Shown: positions 37,390-46,892 of the stretch, one piece after another
How positions within the stretch are numbered: the stretch's first letter is position 1
Layout: the number at the start of each line of letters is the position of its first letter
From: Bordetella genomosp. 12
GTDB taxonomy: Bacteria > Pseudomonadota > Gammaproteobacteria > Burkholderiales > Burkholderiaceae_B
Direction: 5' to 3'
NCBI RefSeq assembly: GCF_002261355.1
Contig: NZ_NEVU01000002.1
Span: 186,001 to 250,000 of the forward strand
Length of the DNA stretch: 64,000 nt
The notes under the pieces: generated by a model
Told to the model about the DNA's origin: nothing
The model's database searches: none
What the model saw: the letters and a program-made list of their open reading frames with translations, nothing else
Translations under genes and position numbers: made by a program

Positions 37390-38883
37390 ATGAAGAAAAA
37401 CGATTCGTCCACCCTGTATGTCCGCCGCCTCTTTGCCGCCCTGATGATGGGTTCGGCGCTGACGCTGGCGCAGGCCCCGCTGGTTGCTCACGCACAAACG
37501 CCGGTTGCCGGAGGGGTATTGCCGGACTTCACGTCCATCGTTGAGAAGGCCGAGCCGGCCGTGGTCAATATCCGCACCACGGCGACCGTGCCGGTGCGTG
37601 GCGGCCCTGGTGGCGCCGGCGGCGGCGGTGATCCGTACGAGCTGTTCCGCTGGTTCTTTGGCCCGGACTTCCAGCCTCCCGGCGCTGCGCCCGGCCAACG
37701 CCGCCAGCAGCCGCAGCCCCAGGGTGAAGAGCGCACCGTGCCGCGTGGCGTGGGCTCGGGCTTCTTCATCTCCGATGACGGCTACATCATGACGAACAAC
37801 CACGTCATCAGCGATGCCGCCGACATCATCGTCACGCTGACCGATGGGCGCGAGTTCAAGGCCAAGGTCATCGGCTCCGACGAGCGTACCGACGTGGCCC
37901 TCATCAAGATCGACGCCAAGGGCATGACGGCCCTGCCGGTGGGCGACACCAAGAAGCTCAAGAAAGGGCAGTGGGTGCTGGCCATCGGTTCGCCCTTCGG
38001 CCTGGATTCCACGGTGACTTCCGGCATCGTCAGCGCCATAGGCCGCGATACCGGCGAGTACCTGCCTTTCATCCAGACCGATGTGGCCGTCAACCCCGGC
38101 AACTCGGGCGGCCCGCTGTTGAACATGCAAGGGGAAGTGGTCGGCATCAACTCGCAGATCATTTCGCGTAGCGGTGGCTTCATGGGTATCTCGCTGGCCA
38201 TCCCCATCGACGAAGCCATGCGCGTGGTCGATCAACTGCGTACGACGGGCAAGGTCACCCGCGGCCGTATCGGTGTGCAGATCGGTGAAGTGGGCAAGGA
38301 CGTCGCCGAGGCCATTGGCCTGCCGCGTGCCGAAGGCGCCCTGGTCAGCAGCGTCGAGCCTGACGGTCCTGCCGACAAGGCCGGCGTGCAACCCGGTGAT
38401 GTCATTCTCAAGTTCAACGATCAGGCCATCAAGCGCTGGTCGGATCTGCCGCGTGTCGTGGGCGATACCAAGCCGGAAGCGACGGGCAAGCTGGAAGTCT
38501 GGCGCAAGGGCAAGACGGTGACCCTGGATGTCAAGGTTGCCGAACTCAAGGCCGAGCAGACCGCTGCCTCGGGCAAGGGTGGCAAGGACGCCGCGCCTGC
38601 GGTCGACAACCATCTGGGCCTGAGCGTGACGGACGTGCCTGCCGATACCCAGAAGAAGCTGCGTATCAAGGGTGGCGTGCTGGTGCGGGCCGCTGAGGGT
38701 GCTGCCGCATCGGCAGGCCTGCAAGAGGGCGACATCGTGTTGGCCATCAACGACGTCGATGTGGTCAACGCCGCGCAGTTCGCCAAGGCAGTGGGCAAGC
38801 TGGACAAGGGCAAGACCGTCGGCCTGCTGGTTCGCCGTGGCGACCAGAGCCAATGGGTAGCGGTGCAGCCTTCCAGCAAATAA
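37390..38883 (+). CDS. degP: Periplasmic serine protease DegP/MucD
   Basis: 497 residues with a signal peptide (VAHAQ at about 35). Trypsin-like domain with triad H138 (TNNHVI), D168 (RTDVALIKI) and S239 (GNSGGPLL), followed by two PDZ domains (about 275-370 and 400-490). A Gly/Pro/Gln-rich loop at 70-112 is longer than average. It degrades misfolded periplasmic proteins and is the usual last member of the rpoE-rseA-rseB operon in Bordetella and Pseudomonas (mucD). Confidence 0.96.
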   Translation: MKKNDSSTLYVRRLFAALMMGSALTLAQAPLVAHAQTPVAGGVLPDFTSIVEKAEPAVVNIRTTATVPVRGGPGGAGGGGDPYELFRWFFGPDFQPPGAAPGQRRQQPQPQGEERTVPRGVGSGFFISDDGYIMTNNHVISDAADIIVTLTDGREFKAKVIGSDERTDVALIKIDAKGMTALPVGDTKKLKKGQWVLAIGSPFGLDSTVTSGIVSAIGRDTGEYLPFIQTDVAVNPGNSGGPLLNMQGEVVGINSQIISRSGGFMGISLAIPIDEAMRVVDQLRTTGKVTRGRIGVQIGEVGKDVAEAIGLPRAEGALVSSVEPDGPADKAGVQPGDVILKFNDQAIKRWSDLPRVVGDTKPEATGKLEVWRKGKTVTLDVKVAELKAEQTAASGKGGKDAAPAVDNHLGLSVTDVPADTQKKLRIKGGVLVRAAEGAAASAGLQEGDIVLAINDVDVVNAAQFAKAVGKLDKGKTVGLLVRRGDQSQWVAVQPSSK

Positions 38884-38916
38884 AGGCCAAGACCGGCTAA
38901 AATGGCTGGTTGCCGC

Positions 38917-38948
38917 AAGAGGGGGCGCATGGCGCCCCCTCTCATTTT
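38917..38948 (+). terminator. Terminator after degP
   Basis: Perfect ten-base-pair stem GAGGGGGCGC/GCGCCCCCTC with a three-base loop, followed by TCATTTT, 36 bases after the degP stop. It separates the rpoE operon from lepA. Confidence 0.82.
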
Positions 38949-39015
38949 GGCCGCCCCGCCATGCGGGCCTGCGCCGCCGCATGATGCGGCCCTCGGTCTG
39001 TGCTACGTCCCCTTT

Positions 39016-39021
39016 TATAAT
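39016..39021 (+). promoter_or_regulatory. Possible -10 element of lepA (leaderless transcript)
   Basis: A perfect TATAAT lies at 39016-39021, seven bases before the ATG at 39029. A transcript from it would begin at or beside the start codon. No ribosome-binding site precedes the ATG. The -35 region is weak. Confidence 0.5.
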
Positions 39022-39028
39022 CTCATCT

Positions 39029-40822
39029 ATGCAGCATATCCGTAACTTTTCCATCATTGCCCACATCGACCATGGCAAATCGACCTTGGCCGACCGCCTG
39101 ATTCAGCGTTGCGGCGGCCTGGCAGATCGTGAAATGTCAGCTCAGGTGTTGGACTCGATGGACATCGAGCGTGAGCGCGGCATTACGATCAAGGCTCAGA
39201 CCGCAGCGCTGCATTACAAGGCGCAGGACGGCAAGACCTACAACCTCAACCTGATCGACACCCCGGGGCATGTGGACTTCTCGTATGAGGTGAGCCGCTC
39301 GCTGTCCGCGTGTGAGGGGGCTTTGCTGGTGGTCGACGCTTCGCAGGGTGTCGAGGCGCAGACGGTGGCCAACTGTTATACGGCCATCGAATTGGGCGTC
39401 GAGGTGTTGCCGGTCCTGAACAAAATGGACCTGCCGCAAGCCGATCCGGACGGCGCGCGCCAGGAAGTCGAGGATGTGATCGGTATCGATGCGACCGACG
39501 CCGTGCTGGCCAGTGCCAAAACCGGCATGGGCATCGATGAAATCCTGGAGATGGTCGTCGCGCGCGTGCCGCCGCCCAAGGGGGATCCGCAGGCGCCGCT
39601 GCAGGCGCTCATCATCGACTCCTGGTTCGACAACTATGTCGGCGTCGTGATGCTGGTGCGCATCGTCAACGGTACCTTGCGTCCCAAGGACAAGATCCTG
39701 CTGATGGCGTCGGGCGCCACCCATCTGTGCGAGCAAACGGGTGTGTTCACGCCCAAGTCGCAGCCCCGTCCCCACCTCAGCGCAGGAGAGGTCGGTTTCA
39801 TCATTGCCGGCATCAAGGAACTGGCTCACGCCAAGGTAGGCGATACGATCACGCTGGCTGGCAAGCCCGCGGCCGAACCGCTGCCGGGTTTCAAAGAGGT
39901 CAAGCCGCAGGTGTTCGCCGGCCTGTATCCGGTGGAAAGCTCCGAGTATGACCAGCTGCGCGACTCGCTGGAAAAACTCAAACTCAACGACGCCGCGCTG
40001 ATGTTCGAGCCCGAAGTCTCGCAGGCGCTGGGTTTTGGTTTCCGTTGCGGCTTCCTGGGCTTGCTGCACATGGAGATCGTGCAGGAGCGGCTCGAGCGCG
40101 AGTTCGACATGGACATCATCACCACCGCTCCGTCGGTGGTCTATGAGGTCCAGGAGCGCGATGGCTCGGTGCTGACCATCGAAAGCCCGTCGCGCATGCC
40201 GGAAGTGGGCAAGATCGCGGATATCCGCGAGCCCATCGTCAAGGTCACTTTGTTCATGCCCCAGGAGTATGTGGGGCCGGTCATGACGCTGTGCAACAAC
40301 AAGCGCGGCTCGCAGATCAACATGAGCTATCACGGCCGCCAGGTGCATCTCACCTATGAGATCCCGCTCGCCGAGATCGTGCTGGATTTCTTCGACCGCC
40401 TCAAATCCGTGTCGCGCGGTTATGCCTCCATGGACTATGAGTTCCTGGAGTATCGCTCGGCGGACGTGGTCAAGGTGGATTTGCTGATCAACGGCGACCG
40501 CGTGGATGCGCTGGCCATGATCGTTCACCGCTCCAATGCCCGCTACCGTGCGCGCGAGGTGGTCTCGCGCATGCGCGAACTCATCCCGCGCCAGATGTAT
40601 GACGTGGCCATTCAGGCCGCCATCGGCGCGGAAGTGATCGCGCGCGAGAACGTCAAGGCATTGCGCAAGAACGTGTTGGCCAAGTGCTATGGCGGCGATA
40701 TCACCCGCAAGAAGAAACTGCTGGAAAAGCAGAAGGCCGGCAAGAAACGCATGAAGCAGGTCGGGACGGTTGAAATCCCGCAAGAGGCCTTTCTCGCCAT
40801 TCTGCAAGTCGAAGACAAGTAG
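39029..40822 (+). CDS. lepA: Elongation factor 4 (LepA)
   Basis: 597 residues from ATG 39029, the same N-terminus as known LepA ([19 protein letters not shown]). Translational GTPase that binds the ribosome during initiation or stalled elongation. Motifs: G1 [10 protein letters not shown]3 DTPGHVDF, G4 NKMDLPQ; the C-terminal domain ([18 protein letters not shown]) is specific to LepA. An upstream extension to 38981 lacks similarity. lepB follows after 23 bases, the usual order. Confidence 0.98.
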   Translation: MQHIRNFSIIAHIDHGKSTLADRLIQRCGGLADREMSAQVLDSMDIERERGITIKAQTAALHYKAQDGKTYNLNLIDTPGHVDFSYEVSRSLSACEGALLVVDASQGVEAQTVANCYTAIELGVEVLPVLNKMDLPQADPDGARQEVEDVIGIDATDAVLASAKTGMGIDEILEMVVARVPPPKGDPQAPLQALIIDSWFDNYVGVVMLVRIVNGTLRPKDKILLMASGATHLCEQTGVFTPKSQPRPHLSAGEVGFIIAGIKELAHAKVGDTITLAGKPAAEPLPGFKEVKPQVFAGLYPVESSEYDQLRDSLEKLKLNDAALMFEPEVSQALGFGFRCGFLGLLHMEIVQERLEREFDMDIITTAPSVVYEVQERDGSVLTIESPSRMPEVGKIADIREPIVKVTLFMPQEYVGPVMTLCNNKRGSQINMSYHGRQVHLTYEIPLAEIVLDFFDRLKSVSRGYASMDYEFLEYRSADVVKVDLLINGDRVDALAMIVHRSNARYRAREVVSRMRELIPRQMYDVAIQAAIGAEVIARENVKALRKNVLAKCYGGDITRKKKLLEKQKAGKKRMKQVGTVEIPQEAFLAILQVEDK

Positions 40823-40845
40823 CAAACGTATAGGCGGTAGAGACA

Positions 40846-41730
40846 ATGAGTTGGAATTTCGCCCTCATCCTTTTCGTGCTGTTGGTCGTGACCGGCGTCA
40901 TCTGGGCGCTGGATCTGCTGATCTGGCGCAAGGCGCGCCGCCGTCGCGCGCAGGTCGCGGCCGAGCAGGTTCAGGCCGCCGGCATCAGCGATCCGGTGGA
41001 AGCCGAGCGCCAGCGCCAGGAGGCGGTGGACCGCGCCAACAAGATGCCCTGGTGGATCGAGTATGCCGTGAGTTTTTTTCCGGTCATTCTCTTCGTGTTC
41101 GTGCTGCGCTCTTTTGTGGTCGAGCCGTTCCGCATCCCCTCGGGTTCGATGCTGCCCACCTTGCAATCGGGCGATCTCATCCTGGTCAACAAGTTTGGCT
41201 ATGGCATCCGGCTGCCAGTCATCGATAAGAAGATCATTGATCTGGGCTCGCCCCAGCGTGGCGACGTGGTGGTGTTCCGTTACCCTGTCGATCCCGATGT
41301 GGATTACATCAAGCGTATCGTCGGCTTGCCGGGTGACGAGGTTGCCTACCTGGACAAGAAACTCTATATCAACGGCGAGTTGGTGCCCCACGTGCGTGAT
41401 GGTGACTACTTCGAGCCGGACAGGGTGTCTTACGTGGCGCAGTACAAAGAAAAATTAGGCGACGTTGAGCACAAAATCCTGCTGGATGAGAACAAGTTCC
41501 AGGATTATGGGCCGATTTGGAAGTTTCCTAACCAGGAAAACTGCCAGTATTTGCGCAATGGAGTACGCTGCAAGGTACCCGAAGGCCAGTACTTCGCCAT
41601 GGGTGATAACCGTGACAATAGTGCCGATAGCCGTTACTGGGGTTTCGTGCCTGACAGTAATATCGTAGGCAAAGCATTCTTTGTCTGGATGAATTTTGGC
41701 GACTTGAGCCGCATAGGCCGTTTTCACTGA
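40846..41730 (+). CDS. lepB: Signal peptidase I
   Basis: 294 residues with two N-terminal membrane helices (about 5-25 and 72-90). The catalytic dyad is S101 in [13 protein letters not shown] and K156 in [13 protein letters not shown]. The C-terminal box [16 protein letters not shown] is intact. It removes signal peptides of exported proteins at the periplasmic face. It lies between lepA and rnc, the conserved order. Confidence 0.97.
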   Translation: MSWNFALILFVLLVVTGVIWALDLLIWRKARRRRAQVAAEQVQAAGISDPVEAERQRQEAVDRANKMPWWIEYAVSFFPVILFVFVLRSFVVEPFRIPSGSMLPTLQSGDLILVNKFGYGIRLPVIDKKIIDLGSPQRGDVVVFRYPVDPDVDYIKRIVGLPGDEVAYLDKKLYINGELVPHVRDGDYFEPDRVSYVAQYKEKLGDVEHKILLDENKFQDYGPIWKFPNQENCQYLRNGVRCKVPEGQYFAMGDNRDNSADSRYWGFVPDSNIVGKAFFVWMNFGDLSRIGRFH

Positions 41731-41735
41731 TAGTC

Positions 41736-42491
41736 ATGTCCCTAGCCACGCTGGAAACCCGCCTCGGTCATCATTTTGGCGACCAGGCCTTGCTTGAGCA
41801 GGCGCTCACGCACCGTAGCCACGGTGCGCGCCATAACGAGCGCCTGGAGTTTCTTGGCGACTCCGTGCTGAACTTTGTCGTTGCCGCCATGCTGTTCGAG
41901 CGGTACGCCAAGCTCGATGAGGGCGATCTGTCGCGCGTGCGTGCCAATCTCGTCAAGCAGGCCTCCCTGGCCGATATTGCGCAGCGGCTGGATCTGTCGC
42001 CCTATCTGCGTCTTGGCGAGGGCGAATTGAAGAGCGGCGGATTTCGCCGGCCGTCCATCCTGGCCGATACGGTGGAGGCGCTCTTTGGCGCGGTGTTTCT
42101 GGATGCCGGATTCGCCGCCGCGCGTGCGGTGATCGAGCGGCAGTACGATCCCGTGCTGGCCAGTGTGGATCTGCAAACCCTGGGCAAGGATGCCAAGACG
42201 CTGCTGCAGGAGTTTCTCCAAGGCCGCAAGATGGCTTTGCCCGTCTATACGGTTGTGGCCACGCACGGTGCCGCCCACAGCCAGCAGTTCGAGGTGGAGT
42301 GCGCCATTCCACCGCTCGAGATCAAAGTGACGGCCGCCGGCGCAAGCCGGCGTGCCGCCGAACAATCGGCTGCCAAGCTGGCCCTGGAGGCCGCGCAGGC
42401 GGTCAGTCCGCGCGTGGCACGCAAAGGCGGCCGCGCCCGCAAGACAGCACAACTGTCGCTGCCTGTGGCAGTGGCTCAAGAGGTTAAATGA
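41736..42491 (+). CDS. rnc: Ribonuclease III
   Basis: 251 residues. The RNase III signature is [16 protein letters not shown] with E38 and D42, and the second acidic pair lies in [14 protein letters not shown]. The C-terminal dsRNA-binding domain spans about 155-225, followed by a basic tail. It processes rRNA precursors and double-stranded RNA. It starts five bases after lepB and overlaps era by four bases. Confidence 0.97.
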   Translation: MSLATLETRLGHHFGDQALLEQALTHRSHGARHNERLEFLGDSVLNFVVAAMLFERYAKLDEGDLSRVRANLVKQASLADIAQRLDLSPYLRLGEGELKSGGFRRPSILADTVEALFGAVFLDAGFAAARAVIERQYDPVLASVDLQTLGKDAKTLLQEFLQGRKMALPVYTVVATHGAAHSQQFEVECAIPPLEIKVTAAGASRRAAEQSAAKLALEAAQAVSPRVARKGGRARKTAQLSLPVAVAQEVK

Positions 42492-43378
42492 GTTCTCCCG
42501 CTTTCCGTACCGGTTTCGTCGCCATCGTGGGCCGCCCCAATGTGGGCAAGTCCACGCTGACCAATGCCTTGATCGGTTCGAAGATTTCCATCGTCTCGCG
42601 TAAGGCGCAGACCACCCGCCATCGTATTCATGGCGTGCTCACGCGCGAGGACGAGCAGTTCGTGTTCGTCGATACGCCAGGGTTTCAGACGCGGCATGGC
42701 GGCGCGATGAACCGCATGATGAATCGCGTCGTGACGCAGGCCCTGGCCGACGTCGACGTGGTCGTGCATGTGGTGGAGGCCGGGAAGTGGTCAGACGGCG
42801 ACGCCAAACTGCTGCCGCTGCTGCCCAAGGCGGAGCGCACCATTCTGGCCATCAGCAAGATTGATGCCCTGAAGAATCGCGACGACCTGTTCCCCTTTGT
42901 GGCCAAGATCATGGCCCAGCATCCTTACGGGGCCGTGGTGCCGGTCAGCGCTACCAAGAATCAGCAGCTCGATCAGTTGCTCGCCGAAATCGCGCAGCGC
43001 CTGCCGGAAGGCGAGGCCATGTTCGAGGAGGATACGCTGACGGACCGCTCCATGCGTTTCATCGCCGCTGAACTCGTGCGCGAGAAGATCTTCCGCCTGG
43101 TCGGCGATGAGTTGCCCTATGGCTGCACGGTGGTCATCGAGCAATGGGAAGAAAGCGAGGCCCATGCGCGCATTGCCGCCTGTGTCGTGGTCGAACGCGA
43201 CAGCCATCGGCCGATTCTTCTTGGCTCGGGCGGCCAGCACATGAAGCGCATCGCCACCGAAGCGCGCCAGGATATTGCCAAGCTGCTGGATAAGCCGGTG
43301 CATCTGGAGGTGTATATCAAGGTGCGCAAGGGTTGGTCGGATCGCGAAGGCGCGTTGCGCGATCTGGGTTATGAGTAA
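42488..43378 (+). CDS. era: GTPase Era
   Basis: 296 residues. GTPase motifs: [15 protein letters not shown] and SKIDAL; the KH domain has [16 protein letters not shown]. It aids 16S rRNA maturation and 30S assembly. Its ATG overlaps the rnc stop by four bases (ATGA) and its end overlaps the recO start by eight bases. Confidence 0.98.
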   Translation: MSSPAFRTGFVAIVGRPNVGKSTLTNALIGSKISIVSRKAQTTRHRIHGVLTREDEQFVFVDTPGFQTRHGGAMNRMMNRVVTQALADVDVVVHVVEAGKWSDGDAKLLPLLPKAERTILAISKIDALKNRDDLFPFVAKIMAQHPYGAVVPVSATKNQQLDQLLAEIAQRLPEGEAMFEEDTLTDRSMRFIAAELVREKIFRLVGDELPYGCTVVIEQWEESEAHARIAACVVVERDSHRPILLGSGGQHMKRIATEARQDIAKLLDKPVHLEVYIKVRKGWSDREGALRDLGYE

Positions 43379-43958
43379 GCGCGCTCAGCGCATTCACGAT
43401 AATCGTGCCTATATGCTCCACGCCACGGCGTGGCGCGAAACCTCACTCATCGTTCAGGCTTTTTCGCGTGATCACGGCTGTGTGGCCCTGGTCGCCAAGG
43501 GCGCAAAACGGCCTTATTCCGTGTTGCGTCCGGTGCTGTCGGCTTTTCAGCCGCTGCTGATGTCCTGGACGGGCGGAGGCGAGGTCAAAACGCTGACGCG
43601 TGCCGAGGTGGCTGGGGTGCACCCGCTGGGCGGCGCTTCGTTGATGTCGGCCTGGTATTTGAATGAGCTGTTGCTACGGCTCTTGCCGCGTGAAGACGCG
43701 CATCCGCTGTTGTTCGATGCCTATGAGACCGCGTTGCAGCAACTGGCAGGCGGCACGCGGGCGGCGGGCGCATTGCGGCGTTTCGAGTGGATTTTGCTGC
43801 GCGAGACCGGCTACGGCGTCGATGAGCGGGAGCCGGATTTCAATGATCCTCGTATCGAACCGGAGTTGCGCCGCGAGTTGCGCGAGCGGCTGGAAACCCA
43901 TCTGGTGGGCCGTCCGCTTGCGACCCGGCGCGTACTGATGGAATTGCAGCGTCTCTGA
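43371..43958 (+). CDS. recO: DNA repair protein RecO (shortened)
   Basis: 195 residues from ATG 43371, which overlaps era by eight bases. The N-terminal OB-fold (YMLHATAWRETSLIVQAFS, then VALVAKGAKRPYS) and helical part (YLNELLLRLLPREDAHPLLFDAY, ALRRFEWILLRETGYGV) are good RecO. The C-terminal end RRELRERLETHLVGRPLATRR is also present, but about 45 residues between the two, a block seen in E. coli RecO (242 residues), are missing. RecO loads RecA at gaps with RecF/RecR. Whether the shortened form is functional is uncertain. pdxJ and acpS, frequent neighbours, do not follow. Confidence 0.88.
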   Translation: MSKRAQRIHDNRAYMLHATAWRETSLIVQAFSRDHGCVALVAKGAKRPYSVLRPVLSAFQPLLMSWTGGGEVKTLTRAEVAGVHPLGGASLMSAWYLNELLLRLLPREDAHPLLFDAYETALQQLAGGTRAAGALRRFEWILLRETGYGVDEREPDFNDPRIEPELRRELRERLETHLVGRPLATRRVLMELQRL

Positions 43959-43974
43959 CGACCGTTGGGCCGGC

Positions 43975-45146
43975 CTAGGCGGGGAAGGCCTCCATCACGG
44001 CTTGCGGCGTGACCACCTCGATGCGATTGCGCCCGGCTGTTTTCCCGCGATAGAGCGCCGCGTCGGCTTCATCCAAGGCGGCATCCAGCGCGAGGGCGTC
44101 ATGAAAAGGGCGGGACACCGCCACGGTCGCCGTGCAACGGATCGGCGTGCCCCGCTCGTCGGGAAGGGGAGCCGCAGGGGGATCGCCGCATGCGCGATGG
44201 CCGCGCGGACGGCTTCGGCCAGCGCCAGCACGTCTGCCTCTTCTGAGCCCAGACGGACGATCACGAACTCTTCGCCCCCCATTCGGCATATCAGATCCGT
44301 TTGCCGGCAGGTGGCGGTGAGTACGCGGCCGATGTGGCTCAACACGCGGTCGCCGGCCAGATGGCCATGGTGGTCGTTGATGCGCTTGAAGTGATCGATA
44401 TCGATCATCAGGATCTGCCCGGGAGGGGCAGCACGAGACGCGAAATGGTGCTCCAGGCGCGAGGCCAAGCCGCGGCGATTCAGGAGTTCGGTCAGGGGAT
44501 CCTGTGTCGCGAGCCTGTGCAGTTCATCGGTCAGGCGGCGCAGCACCAGCCATACGGTCGCGGGCGGCAGCACCGTGCCCAGAAACGACATGTAGAGATA
44601 GAACACCATCTGGAAGCGGCTGCCCATATCCAGCAGGCCCCCGCTGATGATCATCACCAGTTTGATGGCGTTGAGCACGCAGATGCCACCGATCAGGCCG
44701 GTGAAGATAGCCATTTCCACGGGCATGTCCCGGGCATAGGTTTTCATGCCGCGCAGCGCGCCTAGCGACATGCCCAGGAAAAGCAGGGCGCAAGCGCCTG
44801 CCAGCAGCGCATGGCGCGCCTGCGTTCCCCACCATGTCTGCACGATCCATTGGGCTGCGGTATAGAGCAGGGCCAGGGTCAGCAAGGGCCGGTAGACCGC
44901 GGTTGGCCGATTGAAAAATTGCATGGCGCCCAGCAAGTAGGCCACGGGTGCACAGAGGGTCAGCGTATGGTTGAGGAAGCTGAGAGCCGTCCAGTCGCGC
45001 GAGGCGCCCAGTAATTGCAGCACATAGGCACAGCCCAGCATGAGGTTGCCGAAAGCGAAAACCTCCAAGCCCATTTTTCTGCCGTGCAATCGTGTGCTGA
45101 TCAGCTTGAACATCAAGCAGAAGCAGAACAGATGCAGGCAAAGCAT
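43975..45146 (-). pseudogene. Diguanylate cyclase (GGDEF) with N-terminal membrane domain, frameshifted
   Basis: The minus-strand frame starting near 45146 (45170 is also possible) encodes about six hydrophobic segments, then a GGDEF domain: DPLTELLNRRGLASRL, MIDIDHFKRINDHHGH and the active-site MGGEEF. At about 44166-44169 the frame breaks: the reading shifts by one base and the remaining C-terminus (PDERGTPIRCTATVAVS to the end at 43975) is in another frame. One extra G in the GGGG run (CCCC on the coding strand) would restore a protein of about 390 residues. It would make cyclic di-GMP. It could be a true pseudogene, phase-variable or a sequence error. Confidence 0.82.
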
Positions 45147-45363
45147 GCCGAGAATGACGGAGGCAACCAAGGGCGGGCTCTCAGGGAAGGGGCAGGCCCT
45201 GCAGACGGGCCTGAGCTCGGCGAGCAAGAAGGGGGCGGGGCATTTTATCCCCGCGCGGAAAAGGGCGAGGCCAGGCAGCGGCCGGATGGCGCGCAAGCAA
45301 AAAAAACCCGCCCAAGCGGGCGGGTTGGCAAGCCCGTCCGCAAGGCGGGCGGGCGCGTCCATC
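45147..45363 (-). terminator. Terminator region after the Bax inhibitor-1 gene
   Basis: At 45299-45326 there is a perfect stem AACCCGCCC/GGGCGGGTT with a four-base loop, followed on the minus strand by a T-run (45304-45299). It lies 38 bases after the stop. The rest to 45147 is GC-rich with a second imperfect hairpin (about 45326-45353) and would hold the GGDEF promoter; none is clear. Confidence 0.85.
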
Positions 45364-46074
45364 TCAGTCGCGGTTGCCGCCGAAAATACCCAGCAGCATC
45401 AGCAGGTTGGAGAATACGTTGTAGACATCCAGGTAAATGGCCAGGGTGGCGGAGATATAGTTGGTTTCGCCGCCGTTGACCACGCGCTGCAAGTCGACCA
45501 GCATGAAGGCCGAGAAGATGACGATGGCCAGCACGGAGATCGTCAGCATCAGGGCGGGCAGTTGCAGGAAGATATTGGCCAGCGCGGCCAGAATGATGAC
45601 CACCGCGCCCGTGAACAGCCATTTCTGCATGCTGGACAGGTCGCGCTTGATGGTGGTGGCCAGCGTCGCCATGGTGCCAAAAACAATGGCCGTGCCGCCA
45701 AAGGCGGTCATGACGAGTTGCGAGCCGTTGCTCATGCCCAGCACGAAGCCGAGCAGGCGTGACAGCATGATGCCCATGAAGAAGGTGAAGGCCAGCAGCA
45801 GCACCACCCCCAGCGAGCTGTTTTTGTTTTTCTCGATGGCGAACATCAGGCCGAAGGCACCGATCAGGAAGACGATGGCCGACATGCCCGGGCTGGCGCC
45901 CATGACGCGATTGATGCCGGTGTACAGGCCGACGGCCGCGCCCAGCACGGTGGGAATCAGGGACAGGGCGAGCAGCCAGTAGGTGTTGCGCAACACCTGG
46001 TTGCGGACGACTTCGCCCGGCGCGCCGGCGATGGGGCCGGAGCGATTGAAGGGGGACGGACGGTATTCGTTCAT
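45364..46074 (-). CDS. Bax inhibitor-1/YccA family membrane protein
   Basis: 236 residues from ATG 46074 (the frame runs up to 46107 but lacks similarity). After a short N-terminus there are seven membrane helices (about residues 33-235), as in YccA/YbhL proteins. YccA inhibits FtsH; other members conduct calcium. The C-terminus LAIYLDVYNVFSNLLMLLG is typical. It stands alone with its own terminator. Confidence 0.93.
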   Translation of the reverse strand: MNEYRPSPFNRSGPIAGAPGEVVRNQVLRNTYWLLALSLIPTVLGAAVGLYTGINRVMGASPGMSAIVFLIGAFGLMFAIEKNKNSSLGVVLLLAFTFFMGIMLSRLLGFVLGMSNGSQLVMTAFGGTAIVFGTMATLATTIKRDLSSMQKWLFTGAVVIILAALANIFLQLPALMLTISVLAIVIFSAFMLVDLQRVVNGGETNYISATLAIYLDVYNVFSNLLMLLGIFGGNRD

Positions 46075-46168
46075 GTGGACTCCTGTTTGGCGTAGTTCGC
46101 CTGACAATACTTAGAGAGAAAGCATACCTGACAGTTCCCTGAAAAATCCAGTTGGGGAAAGCGCAGGG

Positions 46169-46417
46169 TCAGCCTGGGCGCAGGCGTTGCAGCGCACGCG
46201 CCACGATATCGGGCAGTTCGGCTTGCAGGCGGCTACGCATGTCGGCGGCCGCCTGCGCCGCAGCCTGTTCGATGGCGTGCTCGAGCTCGGCCTGCAGCAA
46301 GGCGCGCAGTACCGGATCGGCGGCCAGGTCAGGGACACGGTCTGCCGAGCTGTCGTGAGGCTCCGGGAGCCGGTCGGTCAGGGTGGGAATGCCGGGATCT
46401 GAAAAGGGGGCAGACAT
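46169..46417 (-). CDS. Small Ala-rich protein downstream of holC (unknown)
   Basis: 82 residues. The C-terminal half is predicted helical (ALLQAELEHAIEQAAAQAAAD) with a heptad-like pattern of Ala, Leu and Glu. Small uncharacterised proteins occur beside holC in other Burkholderiales, and this is probably one. It starts 18 bases after the holC stop on the same strand, so is probably co-transcribed. Function unknown. Confidence 0.6.
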   Translation of the reverse strand: MSAPFSDPGIPTLTDRLPEPHDSSADRVPDLAADPVLRALLQAELEHAIEQAAAQAAADMRSRLQAELPDIVARALQRLRPG

Positions 46418-46435
46418 GATGAGGCAGGGCCGGGT

Positions 46436-46876
46436 TCAAGCCGCGCGGCTCAGGTCGTGGCTTTGCGGTTGATGCCCGGCGGCAAGGTAATCGCGCCAGC
46501 GCGCCCGCGCGGCGGCTTTGTCTTCGGCGCGGTCGGAAACGATCTCCAGGACGCGAGCAAAACCCTCGTAGTGCGGGGGGCAAGCATCGTCCAGGTTGAG
46601 TAGCCAGGCGTCGGGGGCAAGCGCCAGGGCCTGCCCGGGGTCGGCAGCGGTGAGCACGATGGGGGTGTCGGCCGCCAGGGCGTCTTGCGCCAGTACGTGC
46701 GGCACGAAGGCGGTCTCGTCAAAGGCCCACAGCATCCGGTCGAAGGCGGTGAGGCGATTGCCGTCAGAGCAATAAACAATCAGCCGCTGGCCTGCCAGAT
46801 AGCGCTTGCGTGCTGTCTGGCAGGCCGCCCGCAGGCGGTCCGGGGCGCCAACGGCGAAATCGATCCGGGTCGTCAT
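46436..46876 (-). CDS. holC: DNA polymerase III subunit chi
   Basis: 146 residues. The N-terminal MTTRIDFAVGAPDRLRAAC, VYCSDGNRLTAFDRMLWAFDETAFVPH and the end match HolC. It joins the clamp loader to SSB at the replication fork. It starts 16 bases after the pepA stop; pepA-holC is a conserved pair. Confidence 0.95.
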   Translation of the reverse strand: MTTRIDFAVGAPDRLRAACQTARKRYLAGQRLIVYCSDGNRLTAFDRMLWAFDETAFVPHVLAQDALAADTPIVLTAADPGQALALAPDAWLLNLDDACPPHYEGFARVLEIVSDRAEDKAAARARWRDYLAAGHQPQSHDLSRAA

Positions 46877-46892
46877 GCGGGCAGCGGGTCCG

